Part shown: in pieces, positions 28,813 to 39,770 of the stretch
How the letters are laid out: the number at the start of each line of letters is the position of its first letter
Numbering within the stretch: the stretch's first letter is position 1
NCBI GenBank assembly: GCA_032716605.1
Contig: CM064506.1
Span: forward strand, 22,060,612-22,124,611
DNA: 64,000 nt
Source of the DNA: Paralithodes platypus
Taxonomy: Eukaryota; Arthropoda; Malacostraca; Decapoda; Lithodidae
Direction of reading: 5' to 3'
Position numbers and translations under genes: made by a program
Notes under the pieces: model-generated
What the model was told of the DNA's origin: nothing
The model's input: only the letters and a program-made list of their open reading frames with translations
Databases searched by the model: none

Positions 28813-29026
28813 CACCTTTGAGTACCAGCGATATGTGTTATATTTTATTCTAACTATATTCAGATGACATTATGCAACTTAGGAGGGATCGTTGGTAGCT
28901 AAAAGGTAGTTAAAGAGACAGTTTGAAACCATATTATTGCTAGAGGTACTTCCTAAGCCGAATAAAATCGTATAATATTTGCCAGAATATGATGAAAAGG
29001 ACGTTCCTGGTACTGAATGGATTAGT
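28809..29026 (+). mobile_element. family B fold-back MITE, copy 16
   Basis: TTTAACACCTTTGAGTACCAG to CCTGGTACTGAATGGATTAG, with CTATATTCAGATGACATTATG and AAAATCGTATAATATTTGCC as arms. Confidence 0.75.
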
Positions 29027-29515
29027 TACAGAGGTTTAAGGTCAAGGTTTATGGCCGACATATAATGAACAGGGCAAAGTCTTGGTGAAAATGGCACGGC
29101 TTTTCATATAAAGCTAATAAACTCACTCACTCTCACGCTCTCTCTCTTTCTCTCTCTATCACACACACTTCCTTCGTTTTTGTGAGTCTCCCTGGACAAC
29201 ATATTCCCCTAATTTTGTTTTTCCAGAATTCTCGTAAACCATAAAGCATTTCCATACATCACTCGTAAATTATTAATAGTTATATGCTGTATCACTACTA
29301 CATGATATTCAAAGTGGATTATTAAGCATGTATCTCAAATTTAACAAAGTCACCATAAATATACAACACATGATCCAGTTCTTAATAATTTAGAGGAACG
29401 CCAGAGTATATTTCAATGATGCTCATCTAAATTTCACACATTCTTGCCATCATAAATCATTCAAAATATTCGGAGGTCGAACCACTAGCGTCTGCCAGTT
29501 GAAGGGGAGATTAAT
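29027..29515. other. no feature seen
   Basis: AT-rich sequence with a short (TCTC)n tract at 29130-29160. No open frame, terminal repeat or match to the other repeats here was found. Confidence 0.5.
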
Positions 29516-29893
29516 GGTTATAAGAGGAGATGGGGCGTTTTTCTGGACCCTCTTCTTCCTCATGTTTAGCCCCATTAGTTTTGAGATTTTAAGATGTTTG
29601 CCCCATTGGTTTGTCGAGTTTACGACCTTTCGCCCCATTTCTTTCTCAATATTAAGACTTTTCGTGCTCTTTCGGTGTCGATTTTTTCCTGGCGAACGAT
29701 AGTGAGCCTGTCATTTTGGAAGAACCGGCCTTCGGCCGGTACATTATTCTACCGAAAAATTTACAAATTTATCTAGAAGGGGAATGTAATGGATGTTTTT
29801 TTTTTTTAAGTTTGATGGAAGTCTAGTTAGGAAACTAGAACAAACAATTAATACGTGAAAAAATCGACCAAAAAGTGAACCATCCCCCCTTAA
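29516..29893 (+). mobile_element. family A MITE, copy 16
   Basis: GGTTATAAGAGGAGATGGGG to GTGAACCATCCCCCCTTAA. The slot between GGTCTAG-type sequence and the 3' end reads GAAACTAGAACAAACAATT..CGACCAAAAAGTG, the unexpanded counterpart of the 38-bp unit in copy 17. Confidence 0.82.
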
Positions 29894-29921
29894 CCCTTTC
29901 GAATCTTACCTTTTGTAGCTT

Positions 29922-30200
29922 TAACCCTCTGAAGATTGTGACGCATTTTGACAGTTTATTCTGGCTATCATTAGACGATTATATACAGTTTATTCTGGCT
30001 ATCATTAGACGATTATATACAGTTTAAGAAGGATTTGTAGCGATTATAAGGGTAAAAACTATCTCAAGTTACCCTCTGACTTCCATATAACCTTCCTAAC
30101 CTAAATAAATTAGTCTATAGATCCTTCTAATACTGCATGAAATCGTCTATTATCAGCCAGACTCGAAGGCAAAAAGATGTCATGGTACTGAAGGGGTTAG
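29922..30200 (+). mobile_element. family B-like MITE with internal duplication, copy 17
   Basis: TTTAACCCTCTGAAGATTG to CATGGTACTGAAGGGGTTAG. CAGTTTATTCTGGCTATC..AGACGATTATATA is tandemly duplicated at 29952-30022. Confidence 0.75.
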
Positions 30201-30420
30201 CCCATTAAGTACCAGAGACGTCCCTTTTTATCCTATTCTGGCAACTATTAGACGATTCTATTCAGCTTAGGAAAGACCTCTAGCAATACTAATTAAGGCT
30301 TCAAACTATCTCGACCATCCGTTTTAACTACCACAGATATATTTCCTAAGCTGCATATAATCTCTTCTAAATATGACTAGAATAAAAGATAACACACGTC
30401 GCTGGTACTCAAAGGGTTAA
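30197..30420 (+). mobile_element. family B fold-back MITE, copy 18
   Basis: GTTAGCCCATTAAGTACCAG to GTCGCTGGTACTCAAAGGGTTAA. It abuts family B copy 17 on the left and family A copy 17 on the right. Confidence 0.82.
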
Positions 30421-33400
30421 GGGTGAGATCTGTCCACCCTTTCCCTATGTGGGTCAGTGGTTCCATTGACGTGCCTCAATATGTATACCGGTATTAAACA
30501 TCGACCGTTCGGCCCATTAGTTTGGGAATTAACAGAGTTTTCACCCCATTTCTTTCTCAGTATTAGGACCTTTCGTGTCATTGAGGTGTCTATTTTTTCC
30601 TGGCGAGCGATAGCGAGCCTGTATTTTTTTAAGGAACCGGCCCTTGGCCGGGACATTTTTCTACCGAAAAATTTACAAATTAATCTTAAGAGGGTGTCTA
30701 GCTTTTGTTGTTTTAAAGCTTGATGAAGGTCTAGAGAGGAAACTAAAACATATACACATCAATAAATATATAGACCAAAACTAAAACATATACACATCAA
30801 TAAATATATAGACCAAAACTAAAACATATACACATCAATAAATATATAGACCAAAACTAAAACATATACACATCAATAAATATATAGACCAAAACTAAAA
30901 CATATACACATCAATAAATATATAGACCAAAACTAAAACATATACATCAATAAATATATAGACCAAAACTAAAACATATACACATCAATAAATATATAGA
31001 CCAAAACTAAACATATACACATCAATAAATATATAGACCAAAACTAAAACATATACACATCAATAAATATATAGACCAAAACTAAAACATATACACATCA
31101 ATAAATATAGACCAAAACTAAAACATATACACATCAATAAATATATAGACCAAAACTAAAACATATACACATCAATAATATATAGACCAAAACTAAAACA
31201 TATACACATCAATAAATATATAGACCAAAACTAAAACATATACACATCAATAAATATATAGACCAAAACTAAAACATATACACATCAATAATATATAGAC
31301 CAAAACTAAAACATATACACATCAATAAATATATAGACCAAAACTAAAACATATACACATCAATAAATATATAGACCAAAACTAAAACATATACACATCA
31401 ATAAATATATAGACCAAAACTAAAACATACACATCAATAAATATATAGACCAAAACTAAAACATATACACATCAATAAATATATAGACCAAAACTAAAAC
31501 ATATACACATCAATAAATATATAGACCAAAACTAAAACATATACACATCAATAAATATAGACCAAAACTAAAACATATACACATCAATAAATATATAGAC
31601 CAAAACTAAAACATATACACATCAATAAATATATAGACCAAAACTAAAACATATACACATCAATAAATATATAGACCAAAACTAAAACATATACACATCA
31701 ATAAATATATAGACCAAAACTAAAACATATACACATCAATAAATATAGACCAAAACTAAAACATATACACATCAATAAATATATAGACCAAAACTAAAAC
31801 ATATACACATCAATAAATATATAGACCAAAACTAAAACATATACACATCAATAAATATATAGACCAAAACTAAAACATATACACATCAATAAATATAGAC
31901 CCAAAACTAAAACATATACACATCAATAAATATATAGACCAAAACTAAAACATATACACATCAATAAATATATAGACCAAAACTAAAACATATACACATC
32001 AATAAATATATAGACCAAAACTAAAACATATACACATCAATAAATATATAGACCAAAACTAAAACATATACACATCAATAAATATATAGACCAAACTAAA
32101 ACATATACACATCAATAAAATATAGACCAAAACTAAAACATATACACATCAATAAATATATAGACCAAAACTAAAACATATACACATCAATAAATATATA
32201 GACCAAAACTAAAACATATACACATCAATAAATATATAGACCAAAACTAAAACATATACACATCAATAAATATATAGACCAAAACTAAAACATATACACA
32301 TCAATAAATATATAGACCAAAACTAAAACATATACACATCAATAAATATATAGACCAAAACTAAAACATATACACATCAATAAATATATAGACCAAAACT
32401 AAAACATATACACATCAATAAATATATAGACCAAAACTAAAACATATACACATCAATAAATATATAGACCAAAACTAAAACATATACACATCAATAAATA
32501 TATAGACCAAAACTAAAACATATACACATCAATAAATATATAGACCAAAACTAAAACATATACACATCAATAAATATATAGACCAAAACTAAAACATATA
32601 CACATCAATAAATATATAGACCAAAACTAAAACATATACACATCAATAATATATAGACCAAAACTAAAACATATACACATCAATAAATATATAGACCAAA
32701 ACTAAAACATATACACATCAATAAATATATAGACCAAAACTAAAACATATACACATCAATAAATATATAGACCAAAACTAAAACATATACACATCAATAA
32801 ATATATAGACCAAAACTAAAACATATACACATCAATAAATATATAGACCAAAACTAAAACATACACATCAATAAATATATAGACCAAAACTAAAACATAT
32901 ACACATCAATAAATATATAGACCAAAACTAAAACATATACACATCAATAAATATATAGACCAAAACTAAAACATATACACATCAATAAATATATAGACCA
33001 AAACTAAAACATATACACATCAATAAATATATAGACCAAAACTAAAACATATACACATCAATAAATATATAGACCAAAACTAAAACATATACACATCAAT
33101 AAATATATAGACCAAAACTAAAACATATACACATCAATAAATATAGACCAAAACTAAAACATATACACATCAATAAATATATAGACCAAAACTAAAACAT
33201 ATACACATCAATAAATATATAGACCAAAACTAAAACATATACACATCAATAAATATATAGACCAAACTAAAACATATACACATCAATAAATATATTGACC
33301 AAAACTAAAACATATACACATCAATAAATATATAGACCAAAACTAAAACATATAACATCAATAAATATATAGACCAAAACTAAAACATATACACATCAAT

Positions 33401-33929
33401 AAATATATAGACCAAAACTAAAACATATACACATCAATAAATATATAGACCAAAACTAAAACATATACACATCAATAAATATATAGACCAAAACTAAAAC
33501 ATATACACATCAATAAATATATAGACCAAAACTAAAACATATACACATCAATAAATATATAGACCAAACTAAAACATATACACATCAATAAATATATAGA
33601 CCAAAACTAAAACATATACACATCAATAAATATATAGACCAAAACTAAAACATATACACATCAATAAATATATAGACCAAAACTAAAACATATACACATC
33701 AATAATATATAGACCAAAACTAAAACATATACACATCAATAAATATATAGACCAAAACTAAAACATATACACATCAATAAATATATAGACCAAAACTAAA
33801 ACATATACACATCAATAAATATATAGACCAAAACTAAAACATATACACATCAATAAATATATAGACCAAAACTAAAACATATACACATCAATAAATATAT
33901 AGACCAAAAAACAAGCACTACCCCCTTAA
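30417..33929 (+). mobile_element. family A-derived element with giant internal minisatellite, copy 17
   Basis: Starts at the TTAA of family B copy 18. The first 110 bp (GATCTGTCCACCC.., GTGGGTCAGTGG) come from another dispersed repeat also present at 33997-34120. From 30515 (GCCCATTAGTTTGGG) the family A landmarks resume through GATGAAGGTCTAGAGAGG. Then a 38-bp array fills 30740-33910, followed by the family A 3' end (ACTACCCCCTTAAG). Confidence 0.75.
30740..33910 (+). repeat. 38-bp minisatellite, about 83 copies
   Basis: The unit is AAACTAAAACATATACACAT then CAATAAATATATAGACCA. Units are almost free of substitutions by eye (one A to T near 33294). Differences are mainly losses of 1-2 bases in AT runs (for example AATAATATATAG, AAATATAGACC, ACATACACATC). 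The unit starts with the GAAACTA and ends with the GACCAAAA words that neighbour each other in unexpanded family A copies. Confidence 0.97.
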
Positions 33930-33998
33930 GCTGAATAATATCGCCTCATGGTTGGTAGAATTGATGCAAAGGATGTCAGCGGTACTGAAGGGGTTAAG
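33930..33998 (+). mobile_element. family B MITE, right end only, copy 19
   Basis: AAGCTGAATAATATCGCCTC to CAGCGGTACTGAAGGGGTTAA. Confidence 0.65.
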
Positions 33999-34300
33999 GA
34001 TGAGATCTGAGCACCCCTTTCTCTATTATATACTGTATGTGGGTCAGTGGGTCCATTTACGTGCCTCAATATATATATTTTTCTATTCTATATACTCAGG
34101 CTCAATCCCCACTTGTCCTATTTATTTATTTATTTATTGGGGGGGAGGGCGACTCAAGACAGAGCCAGAATAGGGACAACACAACAGAAAACAATGAACA
34201 CACTAAAGCAAAATACAAATTCAGACACATCAATATATATATATATATATACCGGTATCAAACATCGACCGACCGACCGCCAGCACGATCTCGCCACCAC
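33997..34300 (+). repeat. dispersed repeat (GATGAGATCTGAGCACCC) with family E segment
   Basis: GTGGGTCAGTGGGTCCATTT and GTGCCTCAATATATAT match 30424-30490. An inserted family E stretch (ACTCAGGCTCAATCCCC.., GGCGACTCAAGACAGAGCC) lies between, then (AT)n and ACCGGTATCAAACATCGACC, which is joined directly in the 30420 copy. Confidence 0.6.
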
Positions 34301-34358
34301 GACCATAAATCGGCTCCTGCAATTTCCCCTCGGATATGGCTTTGTCAATACAGCGACA

Positions 34359-34534
34359 TTAAGGGGGGATGGCCGTATTTATTTGCTTATTTATTTGTTC
34401 ATGTGTCTATTTTGTTTAATTATGTTCTTAGTTTCCTCCCTAGACCTCCATCAAGTTAAAAGAACAAAAACACACAAACAAAAAAACACCCACACACCCT
34501 AGAACCCCCTTCAAGATAAAGTTACTATACTATA

Positions 34535-34572
<38 letters not shown>

Positions 34573-34757
34573 TATAATACAGGCTCGCTATCGCTCGCCA
34601 AGGAAAGAATCGACCCCTAAATAGGTCTTAATATCGACAAAGAAACGAAACGAAATATCTTAAAATTGCCAAACTAATGGGGGCGAACGTCTTAAAATCT
34701 GAAAACTAATGGGGCTAAACACGAGGGAGAAGGGAGTCTAGAAAAAAAAACTATCCT
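34359..34757 (-). mobile_element. family A MITE, copy 18
   Basis: TTAAGGGGGGATGGCCG at the left. It keeps TTTCCTCCCTAGACCTCC, ACAGGCTCGCTATCGCTCGCC and GGGGCTAAACACGAGGG. A TATAATATA/(TA)n palindromic tract at 34528-34578 replaces the GGCCTTCGGCC hairpin region. The right end is eroded. Confidence 0.77.
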
Positions 34758-34906
34758 CCATCAAACAAATTGTGTCAGCAGGGGAAGGAGGAGGTAGTGA
34801 GGATGGGGTTGGTTGATAGGGATGACTGATAGAGGTGGTGGTGCTGGGAGGGATTCATGGTGCATTTATTGATTTGTGTTAGAGGTGTTCGTACGATTTA
34901 CGTTAG

Positions 34907-35176
34907 AGGAGGTTATATATAGTAGCTTATATATTTGCTTATAATTATTTATCTCTATATACTTTTTGTAGTTTCCCTCCTAGACCTCCATCAAACTTAA
35001 ACAAAACACTCCCTAGACCCCTCATCAAGATCAATTTGTACATTTTTCAGAAGCAAAATTTCCCGGGCAAAGGCCGGTTCTTCTTATTATTACAGGCTCG
35101 CTATCGCTCGCCAGGAAAACATCGACAACTAAATGGAACGAAAGGTCTTAAAATTGACAAAGAAATTGGACGAAAG
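34907..35176 (-). mobile_element. family A MITE, right-truncated, copy 19
   Basis: AGTTTCCCTCCTAGACCTCC, CCCGGGCAAAGGCCGG and ACAGGCTCGCTATCGCTCG are present; it stops at TTGGACGAAAGG. ATTGATTTGTGTTAGAGG occurs on both sides (34870 and 35199), which suggests a local duplication. The stretch 34758-34906 is G-rich and unassigned. Confidence 0.68.
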
Positions 35177-35235
35177 GATGTACATTTATTGATTTATATT
35201 GATTTGTGTTAGAGGTGTTCGTATGTTAGAGGAGG

Positions 35236-35450
35236 TTAACCCCGTCTGTACCGGCTACGTCAATTTAACTTTATTCTGGCTACTACTAGACGATTTGTAT
35301 GCAGTCTAAAAAGGCCCTCCAGCAATTAACAGGTTCAAACTGTCTCTCTTAACCCATTTTACTACCACAGATCCTTCTTAAACTGCACAAAATCGTCTCA
35401 ACATAGCTAGAATAAACTTAAAAAGCCATTGCCGGTACAGAAAGGGTTTA
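35236..35450 (+). mobile_element. family B fold-back MITE, copy 20
   Basis: TTAACCCCGTCTGTACCGG to GCCGGTACAGAAAGGGTTTA, close to the consensus. Confidence 0.83.
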
Positions 35451-36215
35451 TACTTCTCAAGTAACTCATAAGCGTAATTTAGTGATATATTGCAATTAAC
35501 CCTTTCAAGATCCGATTACAGAATTTTGTGAGGGTCTTTTAAGATTTACGAAGAACCCGACATTCCTCTTGATTGGGGCGAATGATAGGTATTTAATCAA
35601 AATGTGTGATGGGGGATTTGTGCGTGAGGAATTTGAGTGATTAATGGCTGGTGCTTGAATTGGATGATGATAATGAGGTGGGAAAAATGTACAGTTGCAC
35701 ACATTAGTTCTGATCCTCGTCGTGATCTTATGTATGAAAGTAAAATGAATTGAATTGCGAGTGTGGTATGTTTAATTTTCAGTTGACTAATTCCACGAGT
35801 TAACCATTGCGTAAGAATCTGCGCTCGTCATTCAATCATGCGCATTATAGTTCCATGTATAAGTTCACGGAGTGGAACATAACTTATGTGGCCAACTGTA
35901 CCGTAAGGGAAAGCTATGGAAAGATGAATACCGACGGGCAAAATAAATCTTAAGCACAAAGAAAAATTGCGATAAGACTTTGGAATGGTAAAAATATACA
36001 CACTGACGAAATGAAATCGAGAGAAGATGATTATAAGCTGCAAGAGTTGGAAAGGGAAATACTGGCTGATGAGAGAGAGAGGTTAAGACTCATTCCTTTA
36101 GCTTGTCAAATATAAAAATTAACTTCCACTCATACTAAAACATATATATTATGTTGAGAGAGAGAGAGAGAGAGAGAGAGATCGAATGTGTTTGCATTCT
36201 CTGAAAGCTGGCTTC
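35451..36215. other. no gene seen
   Basis: AT-rich sequence. GGAACATAACTTATGTGGCC then AACTGTACCGTA near 35874-35905 resembles a family C end. An (AG)n tract is at 36158-36181. Confidence 0.5.
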
Positions 36216-36557
36216 AGGGGAGATGGGCTATTTATTTGTTTATGTATTGATTTTTATTTTTTATTATTTTTTTATATCCCCAGACCTTCATCAAGCTTAA
36301 AAAAACATCCCCGTTCAGATAAATTTGTACATTTTTCGGTAGAAAAATTTCCCGCTCCTACAATTACAGGCTCGCTATCGCTCTTCAGGAAAAAAAAGAC
36401 ACCTAAATGGCACGAAATGTCCTAATATTGACAAATAAATTGGGTGAAAGGTCTTAAAATCGCCAAACTAATGGGCCGAATGTCTTAAAATGTGAAAACT
36501 AAAGGGGCTAGTCATGAGGGAGAAGTGTGTCGAGAAAAACGGACTATCTCCCCGTAA
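36216..36557 (-). mobile_element. family A MITE, copy 20
   Basis: CAGGGGAGATGGGCTATTT to CGGACTATCTCCCCGTAAG, with CAGACCTTCATCAAGC and GGGGCTAGTCATGAGGG. The TTAA ends are mutated. The stretch 36558-36885 is unassigned. Confidence 0.77.
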
Positions 36558-36885
36558 GTTATGGTACGTATCTTTTCCCAAGGCTAACTATAACTGGCTG
36601 CAAACATTCACATTTTGTCTGAGTTGGAGGCAGAATATAATGTGTCTTTTATTGTGGGTTTCAATTCGGCGAGCACTATTTCTCTAAAACATTCCTTTAC
36701 TTCCAGCGTTTTATATTTTGTAAATTTTTTAAGTCGAAAAAATTTATTCATGGATGGAATATTGTATCAGTGAGTAAATATTATTTGCAAATTAAAAAGA
36801 AAAAAAATAGATGTATAGTTATTTTTAGACTTAAATATATATCGTGAAAACGTAAGCTATGAATTATTATGGGCTTGCTACTTGG

Positions 36886-37127
36886 TAGTATGTATCGGTA
36901 GTGTATAGTGGAGAACATCTCGGCCTCCCTCCCCGGAAGACCCGAGTTCAATCCCACGCTCAGGCATGAAGGTTTTTTGCATACACTGGTAGCCGGTACC
37001 ATTTCCCTTGAACAAGGAAATGGGTAATAGTATCTGGTAATAAACTTTGGTCGAGCGCTATTGAATCTCGGAGCAAGGGATAGAGAGAAATGGCGATAAA
37101 TAAGTAACCTGAACATTATCATTATTA
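36886..37127 (+). mobile_element. tRNA-derived SINE
   Basis: An A-box-like TAGTGTATAGTGGAG is followed at about 36947 by a B box, GAGTTCAATCC. The body continues GGTAGCCGGTACCATTTCC, GAACAAGGAAATGGG and GGTCGAGCGCTATTGAATC, and ends in an (ATT)n tail that touches the Helitron start. Confidence 0.65.
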
Positions 37128-37612
37128 TCTATATAATATTTTCGATTGTCTGTGTGTGTGTGTCTGTTCTTATTAGGCGGCCGCATTTTTGGACCTGGGG
37201 AGCTGAAACTTTGCATGTGGGTGTCAATTGACCTGGGTCAGGTCATAGAGGGGGCGAGGCCACGATCGGAGGTCGTTTCGAGGCCGAAATTGAAAACAAA
37301 TTGAAAAAAATGGCCGTTTGGGGCAGAAGGAGGCCTCCGATCGAAAAGGTGTATGGAACGAAAGTTGTTCGCAGCCCCCCAAAATGGGGGTACGGATGAG
37401 GTCAGATCCAAAATCGGAGGTCATTTAGCGGCCGAAATCGAGGTCGCCGTTTGATGAGGCACAGGGAGGTCGAGGCCGGTGACTATGGTAGTAGTAGTAT
37501 TGTGATGATTGTGGTAGTAGTGATTGATGATGGTGATTATGGTAGTAGTAGTGGTGGTAGTAGTGATGGTGATTATGGTGATTACCCGGGCAACGCCGGG
37601 TACCCCTGCTAG
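37128..37612 (+). mobile_element. non-autonomous Helitron, copy 1 (485 bp)
   Basis: It begins A|TCTATATAATATTTTCG and ends CCCTGCTAG|T. A 3' hairpin (CCCGG..CAACG..CCGGG type) lies 8 bp before CTAG. 5'-TC, 3'-CTAG, the subterminal hairpin and insertion between A and T are the Helitron hallmarks. The interior carries GTAGTAGTAG and ATGATGGTG runs. No Rep/helicase is present. Confidence 0.85.
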
Positions 37613-37615
37613 TTA

Positions 37616-38139
37616 TCTATATTATTAAATCAGTTCGTGTGTCTGTGTGTCTGTTTGTCTGTGTGTTCTTAATAGGCGGCCGCAGTTTTGGACCTGGGGA
37701 GCTGAAACTTTGCATGTGGGTGTCAATTGACCTGGGTCAGGTCATAGAGGAGGCGAGGCCACGATCGGAGGTCGTTTCGAGGCCGAAATTGAAAAAAAAT
37801 TGAAAAAAAAATGGCCGTTTGGGGCAGAAGGAGGCCTCCGATCGAAAAGGTGTATGGAACGAAAGTTGTTCGCAGCCCCCCAAAATGGGGGTACGGATGA
37901 GGTCAGATCCAAAATCGGGGGTCATTTAGCGGCCGAAATTGAGGTCGCCGTTTAATGAGGCACAGGGAGGTCGAGGCCGGTGATTATGGTAGTAGTAGTA
38001 TTGTGATGATTGTGGTAGTAGTGATTGATGATGGTGATTATGGTAGTAGTAACATTGTGATGATTGTGGTAGTAGTGATTGATGATGGTGATTATGGCAG
38101 TAGAATTTAAACCCGGGCAACGCTGGGTACCCCTGCTAG
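37616..38139 (+). mobile_element. non-autonomous Helitron, copy 2 (524 bp)
   Basis: A|TCTATATTATTAAATC to CCCTGCTAG|T, followed by (TAT)n. It lies 3 bp after copy 1 in the same orientation. Most of the first 350 bp are nearly identical to copy 1, while the trinucleotide-rich part is longer by one TGATGATTGTGGTAG block. Confidence 0.85.
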
Positions 38140-38224
38140 TTATTATTATTATTATTATTATAAATATTAATATTATTAGGGGTACGACCCCTACGGGGAA
38201 CCCCTATTGTAATCATTAAACCCG

Positions 38225-39255
38225 GTTATTCATCCAAATTATCTTTACGCGTGGGTTTTGACGCAATAACTCCAGAACCTCTTTTTGGATCGGGATCAAA
38301 CTTTCACAAGAGGTGCGTTTTTGTATTGGGCAATTTTTGATATGCTAAACATCCGGCATGGCGGCCAAACAGGTCCGTGGCAGCCGATTTCCCGAAAAAT
38401 TTGACGCCTAAATACCGTCTCTCCCACTCATAGGAAACGATTGGGCTTTGGCATATGGACTCCACTACTAATGCGCCGCAAATATTATAGAGGTTTTGCT
38501 TTTGCACATGGATTTTTTTCCGGCAATCTTGAAAAAACCTCGAATTCAACTTAAAATTCCACATCTTGAAAACTACGCCGATGATCAAAGCCATGTTTGC
38601 GTAGTTGGGTGAGGCTTGCGATTCCGAACGTTTTGACACCAAAAGAATATAAATGGGTGGAATAGTTTGGCCGCAGCATTGAAAACTGTCTATTCTTAAA
38701 TGACTTTAAAACCGTATTCGCTACCCACACAAAGTTTACCGTCTACAGGCTTCCACGCATCCCCCAGTTTTGCTTAATAACATAGTCGATTTATTATTCA
38801 GATCTATTATTTTTTTGTTATTTAACTCTCTCAAAACAGTTTGAGTCCCTACGAATTCCACCAATTATTTAGCCAACCTACCTATACATACCTACCCTAC
38901 CAAATAATAATGATAATTCAAATTTATTTTTGGTGAATAACAGAGTATTGGCTAAGGTTTTTAACAATTCCTCCCTTTGCCAAATGCTTTGTTTAATAAC
39001 AAAGTTGTAGACCTTCAAAGTTTTGACAATTTTTGGTGTGGTGTGACTTACCTTTCCTCCTCCATCAAACAGCAAGCAACGTTATCAGGGGTTCAAGTAG
39101 TATTGCACGCTTCCATAAAAATATATATAGTCCGGTTTTTACGCAATAACTCCGGAACCGCTTGTCGGATCGGGACCAACCTTTGACACAAGGTGCATTT
39201 TTGTAACTTTTGATATGATATCCAAAATGGTGGCCAGACACGCCCGTGGCAGCCT
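38225..39255. repeat. duplicated ACGCAATAACTCC unit and unassigned sequence
   Basis: ACGCAATAACTCCAGAACC..GGATCGGGATCAAAC at 38260 recurs as ACGCAATAACTCCGGAACC..GGATCGGGACCAAC at 39141. Each is followed by a TTTTGATATG..GGCGGCC or GGTGGCC piece. A further piece (38500-38690, GCAATCTTGAAAAAACC.., GATGATCAAAGCCATG) recurs at 55067-55245. No open frame of known function; the family is unknown. Confidence 0.65.
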
Positions 39256-39770
39256 TTCACACCCAGCCCATCTCGTCCTATCTAATTTTATGTTGAACTC
39301 TATTGTTCTTGATCCCACTATAGGACTTGGTAGCCTATTCCACATATCTACAACTCTGTTACTAAACGAATAGAGGCAGATCCCTTACACACCCAGTCTG
39401 TCTCTGTCGCTCGTTTGCTTGCACACCGGTACAAATGAGGCAGATCCCTTACACATGCAACTAAGATGAACATGAGAATCTGCAGAGAGACAAGTGGCCC
39501 ACAAAAGGCAGATCCCTTTCACATCCAACCCATTTTGTCCATATGACTATCTGATTTTATCTTGAAATTCTCTATTGTTCTTGATCCCATTATAGCACTA
39601 GGTAGACTATTTCACATATCTACGAATCTCTTACGAGAGAGGCAGATCCCTTACACAGCCAATCTCTCTCTCTCTCTCTTATAGGAAAAAAAAAATTGCA
39701 CACTGGTGCAAATAAGGCAGATCCTTTACACATGCTACCAAGATGAAAATGGGAGTCTGCAGAGAGCCGA
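39255..39770 (-). mobile_element. LINE 3'-end fragments (two tails)
   Basis: On the minus strand 39270-39375 encodes NRVVDMWNRLPSPIVGSRT then IEFNIKLDRT, the typical end of a non-LTR reverse transcriptase protein ('WN.LP..vv.a.sv..Fk.rLd'). A second, less complete tail is at about 39500-39640. Between and after them come GAGGCAGATCCCTTACACA pieces. The last one, GGGAGTCTGCAGAGAGCCGA, is fused directly to the satellite. Confidence 0.7.
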
